DNA of 64,000 nucleotides from Polyangiaceae bacterium (GTDB lineage Bacteria > Myxococcota_A > Polyangia > Polyangiales > Polyangiaceae), in the NCBI GenBank assembly GCA_025936045.1, contig JAICUB010000006.1, positions 1 to 64,000 of the forward strand, written 5' to 3'. The notes beneath the pieces were generated by a model. It searched no databases and was not told where the DNA came from. It saw only the letters and a program-made list of their open reading frames with translations. How positions within the stretch are numbered: the first letter of the stretch is position 1; the number at the start of each line of letters is the position of its first letter. Of this stretch, positions 8,417 through 16,186 are shown in pieces. The translations under genes and the position numbers were made by a program.

Positions 8417-9766
8417 ATGTCTGGGAGCGTCGGCGCCGGACGTCGTGCCGCGATCGTGGGATCGGGGCCCGCGGGCTTCTATGCGGCCGATTTCCTCCTC
8501 AAGGCCGGCCTGGCGGTCGACCTGTATGAACGCCTACCCGCGCCGTACGGCCTCGTCCGTTACGGCGTCGCGCCTGACCATCAAACCATCAAGCGCGTCA
8601 CCGCCGCCTTCGACCGGACGGCGCGCCAAGTCGGTTTCAGGTTTCGCGGGCACGTCGAGGTCGGCCGCGACGTGGCGCTCGAGGAGCTCCGCCGGGCGTA
8701 TCACCTCGTCGTCCTGGCGTACGGCGCGTCGAGCGATCGGCAGCTGGGCGTTCCGGGTGAAGCCCTCACGGGGAGCCACGCCGCGACGGCGTTCGTCGCC
8801 TGGTACAACGGTCATCCCGATCACGAGCATGACCAGTACGATCTCGCGAGCGAACGCGCGGTCGTGGTCGGGCTCGGGAACGTCGCGCTCGACGTCGCGC
8901 GCGTCCTCGTCAGGCCGCTCGTGGAGCTCGCCGTGACCGACATCGCGGACGCGGCGCTCGACGCGTTGCGCGCGAGCAAGATCCGCGACGTCGTCCTGCT
9001 CGGACGGCGCGGTCCGGCGGAAGCGGCGTTCGATCAAGGTGAGCTCGCCGACATTGCGGCGCTTCCGGGGGTCGAGGTGCTCGTCGAGGGGGACGTGGAG
9101 TTCGCGTTGCCCGAGGGCGCCGACGCGGCGGTGCGCAAAAACGTGGAGTATCTCGCCACGCTGCCGCGCGAGCCGTCGGGCAACGCCGAGCGCAGCGTGC
9201 GGCTGCGTTTCCTCGCGTCGCCGGTCGAGCTGCTGGGCGACGCCGAGCGCGTGCGTGCCATCGTGTTCGAGGACAACGAGCTCGTCGAGAGCGGCGGCCG
9301 CGTGACGGCGCGCGGCACCGGGCGCAAGCACGAACTTTCGACCGGTCTCGTCATTCGCTCCATCGGCTACCAAGGCCTGCCGCTACCGGGAACGCCTTTC
9401 GACCCGAAGCGCGCGGTCGTGCCGAACGAGCAGGGGCGCGTTCTCGCTCTGGACGGTTCGCGCGCGACCGGCCTCTACGTCACCGGCTGGATCAAGCGCG
9501 GTCCTACGGGTCTCATCGGCACGAACAAGGCATGCGCGAAGCAGACGACCGACCTGGCGCTGGCCGATCTCGACGCGCTTCCGGTACCGACGCTCGACCC
9601 GGAGGGCATCGATCGCTTGCTCGCCGAGCGCGGCGTCGCGGTCGTGAGCTACGACGCCTGGCTCGCGCTCGACGCGGCCGAAAAAGCCGCGGGAGCCGCG
9701 AAAGGCAAGGTGCGCGACAAGCTCGCGAGCGTGAGCGCCATGCTGGCGGCGGCCGGCGTCGAGTGA
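8417..9766 (+). CDS. fprA: Ferredoxin/adrenodoxin-type NADP reductase
   Basis: A 449-residue FAD/NADP flavoprotein of the adrenodoxin-reductase (FprA) family. It has an N-terminal FAD motif (AAIVGSGPAGFYAADFLL), the family hallmark PAPYGLVRYGVAPDH, an NADP-binding motif (AVVVGLGNVALDVARVL) and the C-terminal FAD contacts (GLYVTGWIKRGPTGLIGTNK). It should pass electrons between NADPH and a ferredoxin; no ferredoxin gene is adjacent. No Shine-Dalgarno precedes the ATG, in line with a leaderless transcript. Confidence 0.9.
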   Translation: MSGSVGAGRRAAIVGSGPAGFYAADFLLKAGLAVDLYERLPAPYGLVRYGVAPDHQTIKRVTAAFDRTARQVGFRFRGHVEVGRDVALEELRRAYHLVVLAYGASSDRQLGVPGEALTGSHAATAFVAWYNGHPDHEHDQYDLASERAVVVGLGNVALDVARVLVRPLVELAVTDIADAALDALRASKIRDVVLLGRRGPAEAAFDQGELADIAALPGVEVLVEGDVEFALPEGADAAVRKNVEYLATLPREPSGNAERSVRLRFLASPVELLGDAERVRAIVFEDNELVESGGRVTARGTGRKHELSTGLVIRSIGYQGLPLPGTPFDPKRAVVPNEQGRVLALDGSRATGLYVTGWIKRGPTGLIGTNKACAKQTTDLALADLDALPVPTLDPEGIDRLLAERGVAVVSYDAWLALDAAEKAAGAAKGKVRDKLASVSAMLAAAGVE

Positions 9767-9776
9767 CGCGCTCCGC

Positions 9777-11489
9777 TCATTTGCCGCGGGCGAGCCAGAG
9801 GCCGGCGCCTTCGCCGTACGGCACCGTGTAGAGCAGACCCGAGCCCGGCTGCAGGTAGTCGCTCACACCCTCGCTCACCGTCGCGGAAAACCCGAGCTCG
9901 GTGTTGCTGTACGTGAGGCGCCCCGTGCCGGTCTTGTCGTCCCAGCTCGTGTAATAGACGAAGCCCGGCAGATCCAACATGAAGTTGTGCCCGCCGACGT
10001 ACACGTGACTCGCCACGGGATCGGCGGTGTAGAGCGCCTCATGACCTTGATCATCGAGCACGCCGGAGCCCGGGTCGGGTGCGGCGAGCGAGAGCGTGCC
10101 GAAGTCGCGGTTCAGATCCGAAAACCATGCCATGTGCCCCGCGAGCGGGTTGCCTTTGAAGCGGTTCAGATACGCGTAACGGTGCTCTGGCACGTTGCTC
10201 GCAACGGTGACGGGTGCGCCGTCGCTGACCTCGACGAGGTTTTCGAGATTGTCGTCGCCCGCGACGACGAGCCGTGTCCAGGCGTTTTCTGCCGGACGGC
10301 GCAGGACGCCGGTCTCGATGTCGGTCACGTTGCCCGCCAGGTCGAAGGCGACGTAGCGCCCGAGCCCGGTCGCCGCGTCGAGCAAGGCGTGCCCGCCATC
10401 GATGTCGCCGCCGGCGTTGCTCGCGCCGAGATCCGAGCGTTCGAGCGCGGCGCCCGTGCCGAGGGTAAGCAGCGTGCCGTCCGTGAGCCGGAGGTTCAGC
10501 GTGCCCGTGTTCGTCGCCGCATCCACGTCCGTGAGGTAGAGCGCGTAGTACGGATCGGTCGCGAGCTTCGGCCGGGCCAGCGCGTGGAGCCCGCTGTAGA
10601 TCTTGAGAAAGCGCAGGTCCACGTCGAGCTCGAGCGGCGTGCCTTCGCGCGTGTCGGCGTCCCACACGAACGGCTTCTGCTCGGAGCAGGGCGAGTGAAA
10701 GGCGACGAGGTTGACGTTCGGGGTGCTCGGCAAAATCGCGAGGTCGCACGCATCGGTCGCGATATTGGTCGTCTCCACGCTGACCGCGTTGCCTTTCGTG
10801 CCGAGCGTCATGCGTGAAATGCCGCTGCTATCAGCATAAAATGTCGCGCCGAACGCTGCGGGCGCCGCGACGACGCCGTCGCCCACCGCGCGCACGAACG
10901 ACCAATCGGTGTCGAACACGTCGAGCTCTCCGGCGGCGACGACGAGGTGCCGCTGGGTGTCGAAGCCCTGCACGCCGCTCGCGAGCAGGCGGATCGTCCG
11001 AGCCGCTGGGTTCACGTCGATGAGCTGTTGGCCGAAGGGGATCACGAGGCCGGTCGGGCTGTAGGCGATGGGCAGGCTCGTGGTGTCGAGCGTGAAGTCG
11101 AGCGGCGTGCAGTCGAGATCGGAGAAGTGCAGAGGTCCGGAGCCGCTGCCGTCGAAAAAGGCGATGAAGGTTTGTTTGGTGTTCGGGCCGCCGTCGGTCC
11201 AATAGCGCGCGGCGTTCGGGATCGAGCAGGGGACCGGCGAGTGGTAGTGCATCGCGTAGAGGGTGTCGTCGCCGTCGGTCGTCGAGCGCGCGAGCACGTA
11301 GGGTTCGCTCGTCGTGACCATGTCGAGGTAGAGGAAATGGCCGGAGGCCATGCGGTAGCCGGGCACGTCCAGGTACGTCTCGACCGGCGGGAAGAGCGCG
11401 TCGCCCGCGTGCTGAAAGCCCTGCACGATGTCGCAGCCGCCGAAGCCGGTCGCCGCGAGGACGAGCGCTATTTGGCGCGCGCGAGCCAG
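9777..11489 (-). CDS. Uncharacterised lipoprotein, downstream copy of a tandem pair
   Basis: A 570-residue exported protein I cannot assign to a known family. It is a paralogue of the gene at 11468-13243: both contain VQGF-HAGDALFP just after the lipid Cys, and both end in SEGVSD...YGEGAG-WLAR-K. The usual start choices give GTG 11426, which cuts off the signal peptide. Reading from CTG 11489 gives MARARQIALVLAATGFGGC, a proper lipoprotein signal with lipobox FGGC, and a perfect AAGGAG lies 7 nt before it. The 3' end of the upstream paralogue overlaps by 22 nt. The many short beta-rich, Asp/Gly-rich segments suggest a propeller-like or repeat fold. Confidence 0.7.
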   Translation of the reverse strand: MARARQIALVLAATGFGGCDIVQGFQHAGDALFPPVETYLDVPGYRMASGHFLYLDMVTTSEPYVLARSTTDGDDTLYAMHYHSPVPCSIPNAARYWTDGGPNTKQTFIAFFDGSGSGPLHFSDLDCTPLDFTLDTTSLPIAYSPTGLVIPFGQQLIDVNPAARTIRLLASGVQGFDTQRHLVVAAGELDVFDTDWSFVRAVGDGVVAAPAAFGATFYADSSGISRMTLGTKGNAVSVETTNIATDACDLAILPSTPNVNLVAFHSPCSEQKPFVWDADTREGTPLELDVDLRFLKIYSGLHALARPKLATDPYYALYLTDVDAATNTGTLNLRLTDGTLLTLGTGAALERSDLGASNAGGDIDGGHALLDAATGLGRYVAFDLAGNVTDIETGVLRRPAENAWTRLVVAGDDNLENLVEVSDGAPVTVASNVPEHRYAYLNRFKGNPLAGHMAWFSDLNRDFGTLSLAAPDPGSGVLDDQGHEALYTADPVASHVYVGGHNFMLDLPGFVYYTSWDDKTGTGRLTYSNTELGFSATVSEGVSDYLQPGSGLLYTVPYGEGAGLWLARGK

Positions 11490-13243
11490 ATGCCCGCTCC
11501 TTCCCCATAGGGAACGGCATAGAGGATCCCGTTACCTGCAAAGATGAAATCGGAGACCCCTTCGCTCACGATACTCGTGAAGCCGAGCTCCAAGTTTCGG
11601 TACTGAAAGCGCCCCGTGCCGTGCTCCTCGTCGTACTGATCCAAAAAGCCGATGCCCGGCAAGAACTCGGCCGCCGCGTCGAGGAACGCGTGGTCCGGGT
11701 GGTGCACGCCCTCGGCGACCGGCACGGGAGCGTAATACTGTCGCTCGCAGTGCGACGTGCCCGGCGAGCACGCCGGTTCACCGATCGCGAGCGTGCCGTT
11801 CTGCCCGTCGTAGCCGTAAAAGAGCGCCTGGCGCTGATGCACGTCCTGGTACCCAAAGTCCCGGCGCGGCACGTGCTCGAGCAGCGGATAAAGGGTGCCG
11901 TAGTTCACTTGCGCAAGCGTGCCCGAGGTGCCGTCCCAGTCGATCATCACGTCCGCCCAGGTTTCCCCCGTGCCGTCGCGCAGCACGTTCGAGGCGAGCG
12001 GCGTGGTCGTGCCGTCGGGTTCCCAGCGTACGTAGGTGCCGGTGCCCGCGCTCGCATCGACCTCGGTGAGGGCGAGGCCGAAGTCGCCGCTCTTGTCGAG
12101 ACTCACGCGTTCGAGCGCGGCGTCGTAGCCGAGCGTGAGCTCGTCCCCGCGCGGTGCGTGCGCGACGAGGGTGCCCGTGCCGGCGCTGTAGTCGATGTCC
12201 CGCAGGAAGAACGCCCATACCGCGTCGAGCTCGGGCTTGGGTGTGCTCGGGCCGTTCGGGTCGGGAACGAGGGTGAGGGCGCGCGGGTCCTCCACGGTGA
12301 GCGCGGGCCGCGAGAGCGCTTGGTTCGACTCGTCGTAGAGCGCGAGCGTCTTGTCGTCGCACGGCGAGAAAAATCCGAGCCAGCGGCGCGAAGAGGACAG
12401 GAAGGAGAGGTCGCAACCGTCGGCGGCGATGAGCTGCGTATCGACGACGACGCTGCCGCCGCGCACCGTCGGGGTCGCGCGCTGGATGCCGTTCGCGTCC
12501 TCGAAGTAGACCGACTCCCCGAGCTCTGCCAGCGTGACGACGCCCTCGGCGAACGTCGTCAGGTAGTGCCAATCCTGGTCGAAAACCACGAGCGCGCCGT
12601 GACTCAACACGATGTTGACGTTCGCCTTGCCGACACCCGTGATGAGCCCGTCGGCCGAGTCCACGAGGAGCTCCGGATCGTCCGTGGATGACGGGTCGAC
12701 CAGCAGAAGCCGGCCCTCCGAGCGGATGAGCAAGAGCAGCCGGTCGGTTTGGAGCTGCCCGTTCGCGTCGCGAGGCGTCACGCGCGCGTAGGGGAGCTCG
12801 GCGTCGGGTAGGGTAAGAGGTGAGACGTGGCACCCCGTATCGGAAAAGCTCAGCGTGCCGCGGCTGCCGCCATCGTGAAAATACGCGATCCACGCCTGCC
12901 CGATGTCGACGCTGCCGCCCGCCCAGTAGCGGCCGACCGACGGGATCATGCACGGACCCGGAACGGCGTAGCGGATGGAGTAGAGCGAGTCGTCGTCCTC
13001 CTGGGCGCTCCGCGCGAGCACGAAGAGCTCGCTCGACGTGAGAAGCACGAGCTGTCGGTAGCCACCCCCGACGAGCTGATACCCGGGCGCGTCGAGGTAT
13101 GTCTTCTCGGAAGGGAAGAGCGCGTCCCCGGCGTGCTTGAACCCTTGCACGACGTCGCAAGCAAGCCCGTTCAGCCCGAAGAGACTCGCCACCACGAGCG
13201 CTCGGACCGACTTCGGCACGTTGCTCGGCGAGCGACGGCGCAT
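11468..13243 (-). CDS. Uncharacterised lipoprotein, upstream copy of a tandem pair
   Basis: A 591-residue exported protein with signal sequence SVRALVVASLFGLNGLAC (lipobox GLAC, lipidated Cys at about residue 29), then DVVQGFKHAGDALFP, which is nearly repeated in the downstream gene. The mature part is rich in beta-strand-like segments with DANGIQRA, YDAALERVSL and ERQYYAPVPVAEGV blocks and has scattered Cys residues. No catalytic motif is recognisable. It starts at ATG 13243, back-to-back with the TonB-receptor fusion at 13304, with only 60 bp between them. Co-regulation or a role at the outer membrane with that receptor is possible but is inference. Confidence 0.75.
   Translation of the reverse strand: MRRRSPSNVPKSVRALVVASLFGLNGLACDVVQGFKHAGDALFPSEKTYLDAPGYQLVGGGYRQLVLLTSSELFVLARSAQEDDDSLYSIRYAVPGPCMIPSVGRYWAGGSVDIGQAWIAYFHDGGSRGTLSFSDTGCHVSPLTLPDAELPYARVTPRDANGQLQTDRLLLLIRSEGRLLLVDPSSTDDPELLVDSADGLITGVGKANVNIVLSHGALVVFDQDWHYLTTFAEGVVTLAELGESVYFEDANGIQRATPTVRGGSVVVDTQLIAADGCDLSFLSSSRRWLGFFSPCDDKTLALYDESNQALSRPALTVEDPRALTLVPDPNGPSTPKPELDAVWAFFLRDIDYSAGTGTLVAHAPRGDELTLGYDAALERVSLDKSGDFGLALTEVDASAGTGTYVRWEPDGTTTPLASNVLRDGTGETWADVMIDWDGTSGTLAQVNYGTLYPLLEHVPRRDFGYQDVHQRQALFYGYDGQNGTLAIGEPACSPGTSHCERQYYAPVPVAEGVHHPDHAFLDAAAEFLPGIGFLDQYDEEHGTGRFQYRNLELGFTSIVSEGVSDFIFAGNGILYAVPYGEGAGIWLARAK
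11497..11502 (-). promoter_or_regulatory. AAGGAG ribosome binding site supporting a CTG start
   Basis: AAGGAG on the minus strand, 7 nt upstream of CTG 11489. It also encodes part of the conserved YGEGAG tail of the upstream paralogue, so the match could be partly fortuitous. Confidence 0.5.
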
Positions 13244-13289
13244 GAGACCATGCCGTTTGTAGCACCAGACGGGCGGGCCGGGGACGAGC

Positions 13290-13295
13290 TACGCT
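13290..13295 (+). promoter_or_regulatory. -10 box upstream of the TonB-receptor fusion
   Basis: TACGCT ending 8 nt before the ATG at 13304, implying a leaderless or near-leaderless mRNA. Confidence 0.35.
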
Positions 13296-13303
13296 TCGGT
13301 TTC

Positions 13304-15601
13304 ATGGTCGGGAGGCGCTGGCTTTCGGGCGTCACGCTGGTGGCGCTGTGCGCGCGTCCGCTCGTGGCTTTCGCCGACACGCCCGGCGGCCAGCCGAGCG
13401 CGGCGTCGCCAAGCAGCGCGGGCGCCCCACCTGCGCGCGAGGCCGGCGCCGCCATCGAGCCGCCCATCGCGCTCTCGACGCCGATCGAATACCCAGCCGA
13501 GCAGACGGCGAGCGCGACGGTCGTTCTCGAGCTCGAGCTCGACGCGACCGGCGCGGTCACGCGGGCGCGCGCCATCTCCGGCAAGTCGCCCTTCGCCGAG
13601 CTCGCCGCCGAGTCCGCGCGAGGTTGGACGTTCACGCCCGCGCGCCGCGCCGGACGTCCGGTCGCGACGCGATTTTTCTTCAACGTGCACTTCGAGCCGC
13701 CGCCGGTGGAGACCCCGAACGTGCCGCCGGTCGTACAGAAGCCGGCGCCGAAGCCGCACGAGGCACCCGTGCTCGAAGTCGTCGTGCAAGGCGAGCGGCC
13801 GCCGAAGCCGCCGCCCGGCACCGTCGTCATCACGCGCGCAGAAGCGCAGGCTCTCCCCGGGACCTTCGGCGATCCGATGCGCGCGATCGAGGCGCAGCCC
13901 GGCGTCGTTCCCATCGTTTCAGGGTTGCCGTCGTATTTCATCCGCGGAGCGCCGCCCGGCAACGTCGGCTTCGTCATCGACGGCGTCGATATCCCGCTGC
14001 TCTTTCACGCCTTCTTCGGGCCCTCCGTCATCCATCCAGGGTTCATTCAGGGCGTCGACTTCTACAAGGGCGCGGCGCCGGTCGAGTTCGGACGCGTTGC
14101 CGGCCCTGTCGTGTCGGCCACGCTCATGCCGCTTTCCCACCGCTTCACCGGCGAAGCGAGCCTGCGCGCGATCGACGCGGGGGGTGTCGTCGAGGTGCCT
14201 TTCGGCGGCTGTCCGACGGAAGGCAAGCCGAACTGTTCGCTCGGCAGCGTGCGAGTCGGCGGCCGCTACGCCTACGCGGGGCTCATTTTGTCCCGGGTCG
14301 GCGACGCGAGCCTGAACTACTGGGACTACCAGAGCCAGGCGACGGTCGACCTCGGCCGGCACGATTCGGTCGGCATCCTGGCCTTCGGCGCGTACGACTA
14401 CTTCGACGCGGGGGCGAGCAGCGATCAAGGCGGCGGCGACATCCATTTTCACCGCGCCGATTTGCGCTGGGATCATCGGGCAGGCTCGACGCATCTGCGC
14501 GTGGGGCTGACCGCCGGCTACGATTCGACGGGCGGCGTCGAGGAGACGACGAGCACCGTGAGCGATCGCTCCGTGCGCCTCCGCAGCGAGCTCAGCACCG
14601 ATCTCGCCGACGCGGTCACGTTGCACGTCGGCGCCGACGGGCGCGTCGACGACTTCAAGCTCGAAACCGACCCGTTGCTCTTGAACTTCGCCGATTACTC
14701 CGCGCTGCTCCCGACGCGCTCCCAGGTGACGGTGGGCGGCTTCGCGTCGGTCGAGCTCCGGCCGACGAAGCGCATCACGCTGGTTCCGGGCGTGCGCGCC
14801 GACATGTACTGGGACCGCGGTCAGACCGCCCACGGGGTGGACCCGCGCATTTCGGCCGAATTCGTGGTGAGCGACGCCGTCACGCTCGACGATACCTTAG
14901 GCATCTCGCACCAGCTGCCAAACTTCATCCCGAACGTCCCCGCCGCTCAGGTCGCGGACTTGCCGCACGGCTTGCAGGAGGCGATCCAGTGGAGCTCGGG
15001 CGTGCACGTGAAGCTGCCGGGCGACTTCAAAGCGTCCGCGACCGTGTATCGCGCCGGCTACTTCAACGCGATCGATCCGCTCGGCGGCAAGCGCGACTTC
15101 AGCATCGATCGCACCGCGATCAACGTCCGGTACACGATCGCCTCGCAGGGCGTCGAGTTCCTGCTCGAACGCTCCTTCACGAAAAAGCTGGGCGGCTTCA
15201 TTTCCTACACGCTCTCGCACACTCAGGAGTCCACGGGGACGCTCTCCGAGGTGTCCGGCTTCGACCGCCCGCACGTCGTGCAAGGCGCGCTCGGCTATAA
15301 TTTCGGCCGCGGCTGGTCCGCAGGGACCCGCGTGATCTTCTATTCAGGCGTGCCCGAGCTGAACTTGCAGGAAACACCGCATTTTACGACCGACCGCCGC
15401 GGCCGACCCTATTTTAGGCTCGATTTGCGCGGGGAGAAGCGCTGGCATCTCGGTGCCACGGCGTGGTGGGGCGTCGTCGCCGAAATCCTGAACACGACGG
15501 GGACGACGGAGGTCGTGCGGCTCGACTGCGGGGAGCGTTGCGCGGAGCGCGTCGCGGGCCCCGTCGTCTTGCCGAGCATCGGCGTCCAGGCCGGCTTCTG
15601 A
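13304..15601 (+). CDS. TonB C-terminal-like domain fused to a TonB-dependent receptor
   Basis: A 765-residue outer-membrane protein. After a signal peptide (WLSGVTLVALCARPLVAFA), residues of roughly 50-130 look like a TonB C-terminal domain (IEYPAEQTASATVVLELELD ... WTFTPARRAGRPVATRFFF). A Pro-rich linker follows, then a plug domain (GDPMRAIEAQPGVVP, SYFIRGAPPGNVGFVIDGVD, FYKGAAPVEFGRVAG), and the rest is a beta-barrel of alternating-strand segments ending in IGVQAGF. An energy-transducer-like domain on the receptor itself is a known myxobacterial architecture. The substrate is unknown. The reading frame is open upstream of 13304, but a signal peptide and -10 box fix the start here. Confidence 0.85.
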   Translation: MVGRRWLSGVTLVALCARPLVAFADTPGGQPSAASPSSAGAPPAREAGAAIEPPIALSTPIEYPAEQTASATVVLELELDATGAVTRARAISGKSPFAELAAESARGWTFTPARRAGRPVATRFFFNVHFEPPPVETPNVPPVVQKPAPKPHEAPVLEVVVQGERPPKPPPGTVVITRAEAQALPGTFGDPMRAIEAQPGVVPIVSGLPSYFIRGAPPGNVGFVIDGVDIPLLFHAFFGPSVIHPGFIQGVDFYKGAAPVEFGRVAGPVVSATLMPLSHRFTGEASLRAIDAGGVVEVPFGGCPTEGKPNCSLGSVRVGGRYAYAGLILSRVGDASLNYWDYQSQATVDLGRHDSVGILAFGAYDYFDAGASSDQGGGDIHFHRADLRWDHRAGSTHLRVGLTAGYDSTGGVEETTSTVSDRSVRLRSELSTDLADAVTLHVGADGRVDDFKLETDPLLLNFADYSALLPTRSQVTVGGFASVELRPTKRITLVPGVRADMYWDRGQTAHGVDPRISAEFVVSDAVTLDDTLGISHQLPNFIPNVPAAQVADLPHGLQEAIQWSSGVHVKLPGDFKASATVYRAGYFNAIDPLGGKRDFSIDRTAINVRYTIASQGVEFLLERSFTKKLGGFISYTLSHTQESTGTLSEVSGFDRPHVVQGALGYNFGRGWSAGTRVIFYSGVPELNLQETPHFTTDRRGRPYFRLDLRGEKRWHLGATAWWGVVAEILNTTGTTEVVRLDCGERCAERVAGPVVLPSIGVQAGF

Positions 15602-15644
15602 GGCGTTCGGGGAGGTGCGCGCTGGGACGCGTGGAGCGAGGTGC

Positions 15645-15650
15645 TATGCT
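15645..15650 (+). promoter_or_regulatory. -10 box upstream of the ccmH-like gene
   Basis: TATGCT ending 8 nt before ATG 15659. It would place transcription start past the alternative upstream GTG at 15641 and so supports the ATG. Confidence 0.4.
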
Positions 15651-15658
15651 CCGCGCGC

Positions 15659-16186
15659 ATGCCGCGTTTGCGCATCGGTCTTTCGGCGGTTCTCGCGGTG
15701 GCGCTCCTCGTCTTGCCGGGCTTCGCGCTCGCGCAGAGCGATCCGGAGGCTCCGCCCGAGGATCCGGCGCGCTACGCCCCCGAGCTTCAGGGTTACGTGC
15801 CCGGCGCCGCGGCGCTCGAGGGCCGCATCATGGCCCCGTGTTGCTGGGTGCAGACGATCGACATCCACGGCTCCGAGATCGCGAACGAGCTCCGGGTCGA
15901 GATCCGAAAGCGCCTGCGCGCGGGCGAGACTTCCGACGCAATTCAGGCTTCGCTCGTTCAGCGCTACGGCCCGCGCATCCTCGCCGTTCCGCCGGGGAGT
16001 CCGCTGAAATCGGTGGCGACGTTGCTCGCGCTCGGCCTCGTCGGCGCGGGAGCGGGGGCTCTCGTCATGCTCAAGCGCTGGCGGGGCCGCACCCTAGCGC
16101 TCGCGGGCACGGTACCGAAAAAACTCGGCAACGACGCTCAGCTCGACGCCCGTCTCGACGCCGAGCTCCGCGCCCTCGACGACTGA
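15659..16186 (+). CDS. ccmH: CcmH/CycL-like cytochrome c maturation protein with a Cys-Cys motif
   Basis: A 175-residue secreted, membrane-anchored protein. It has a signal peptide (GLSAVLAVALLVLPGFALA), then a CcmH-like domain (GRIMAPCCWVQTIDIHGSEI, ELRVEIRKRLRAGETSDAI, RYGPRILAVPP) and a C-terminal membrane helix (SVATLLALGLVGAGAGALVML). CcmH keeps the CxxCH of apocytochrome c reduced for haem attachment. The classical active site is CPxCQ (CxxC); here it reads PCCW, two adjacent cysteines. The last 49 nt overlap the helicase gene on the opposite strand. No other ccm gene is in the window. Confidence 0.7.
   Translation: MPRLRIGLSAVLAVALLVLPGFALAQSDPEAPPEDPARYAPELQGYVPGAAALEGRIMAPCCWVQTIDIHGSEIANELRVEIRKRLRAGETSDAIQASLVQRYGPRILAVPPGSPLKSVATLLALGLVGAGAGALVMLKRWRGRTLALAGTVPKKLGNDAQLDARLDAELRALDD

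Noticed and set aside
12827-13303. Open frame extending the TonB-receptor fusion upstream
   Set aside because: It runs antisense through the lipoprotein gene; the signal peptide and -10 box place the start at 13304.
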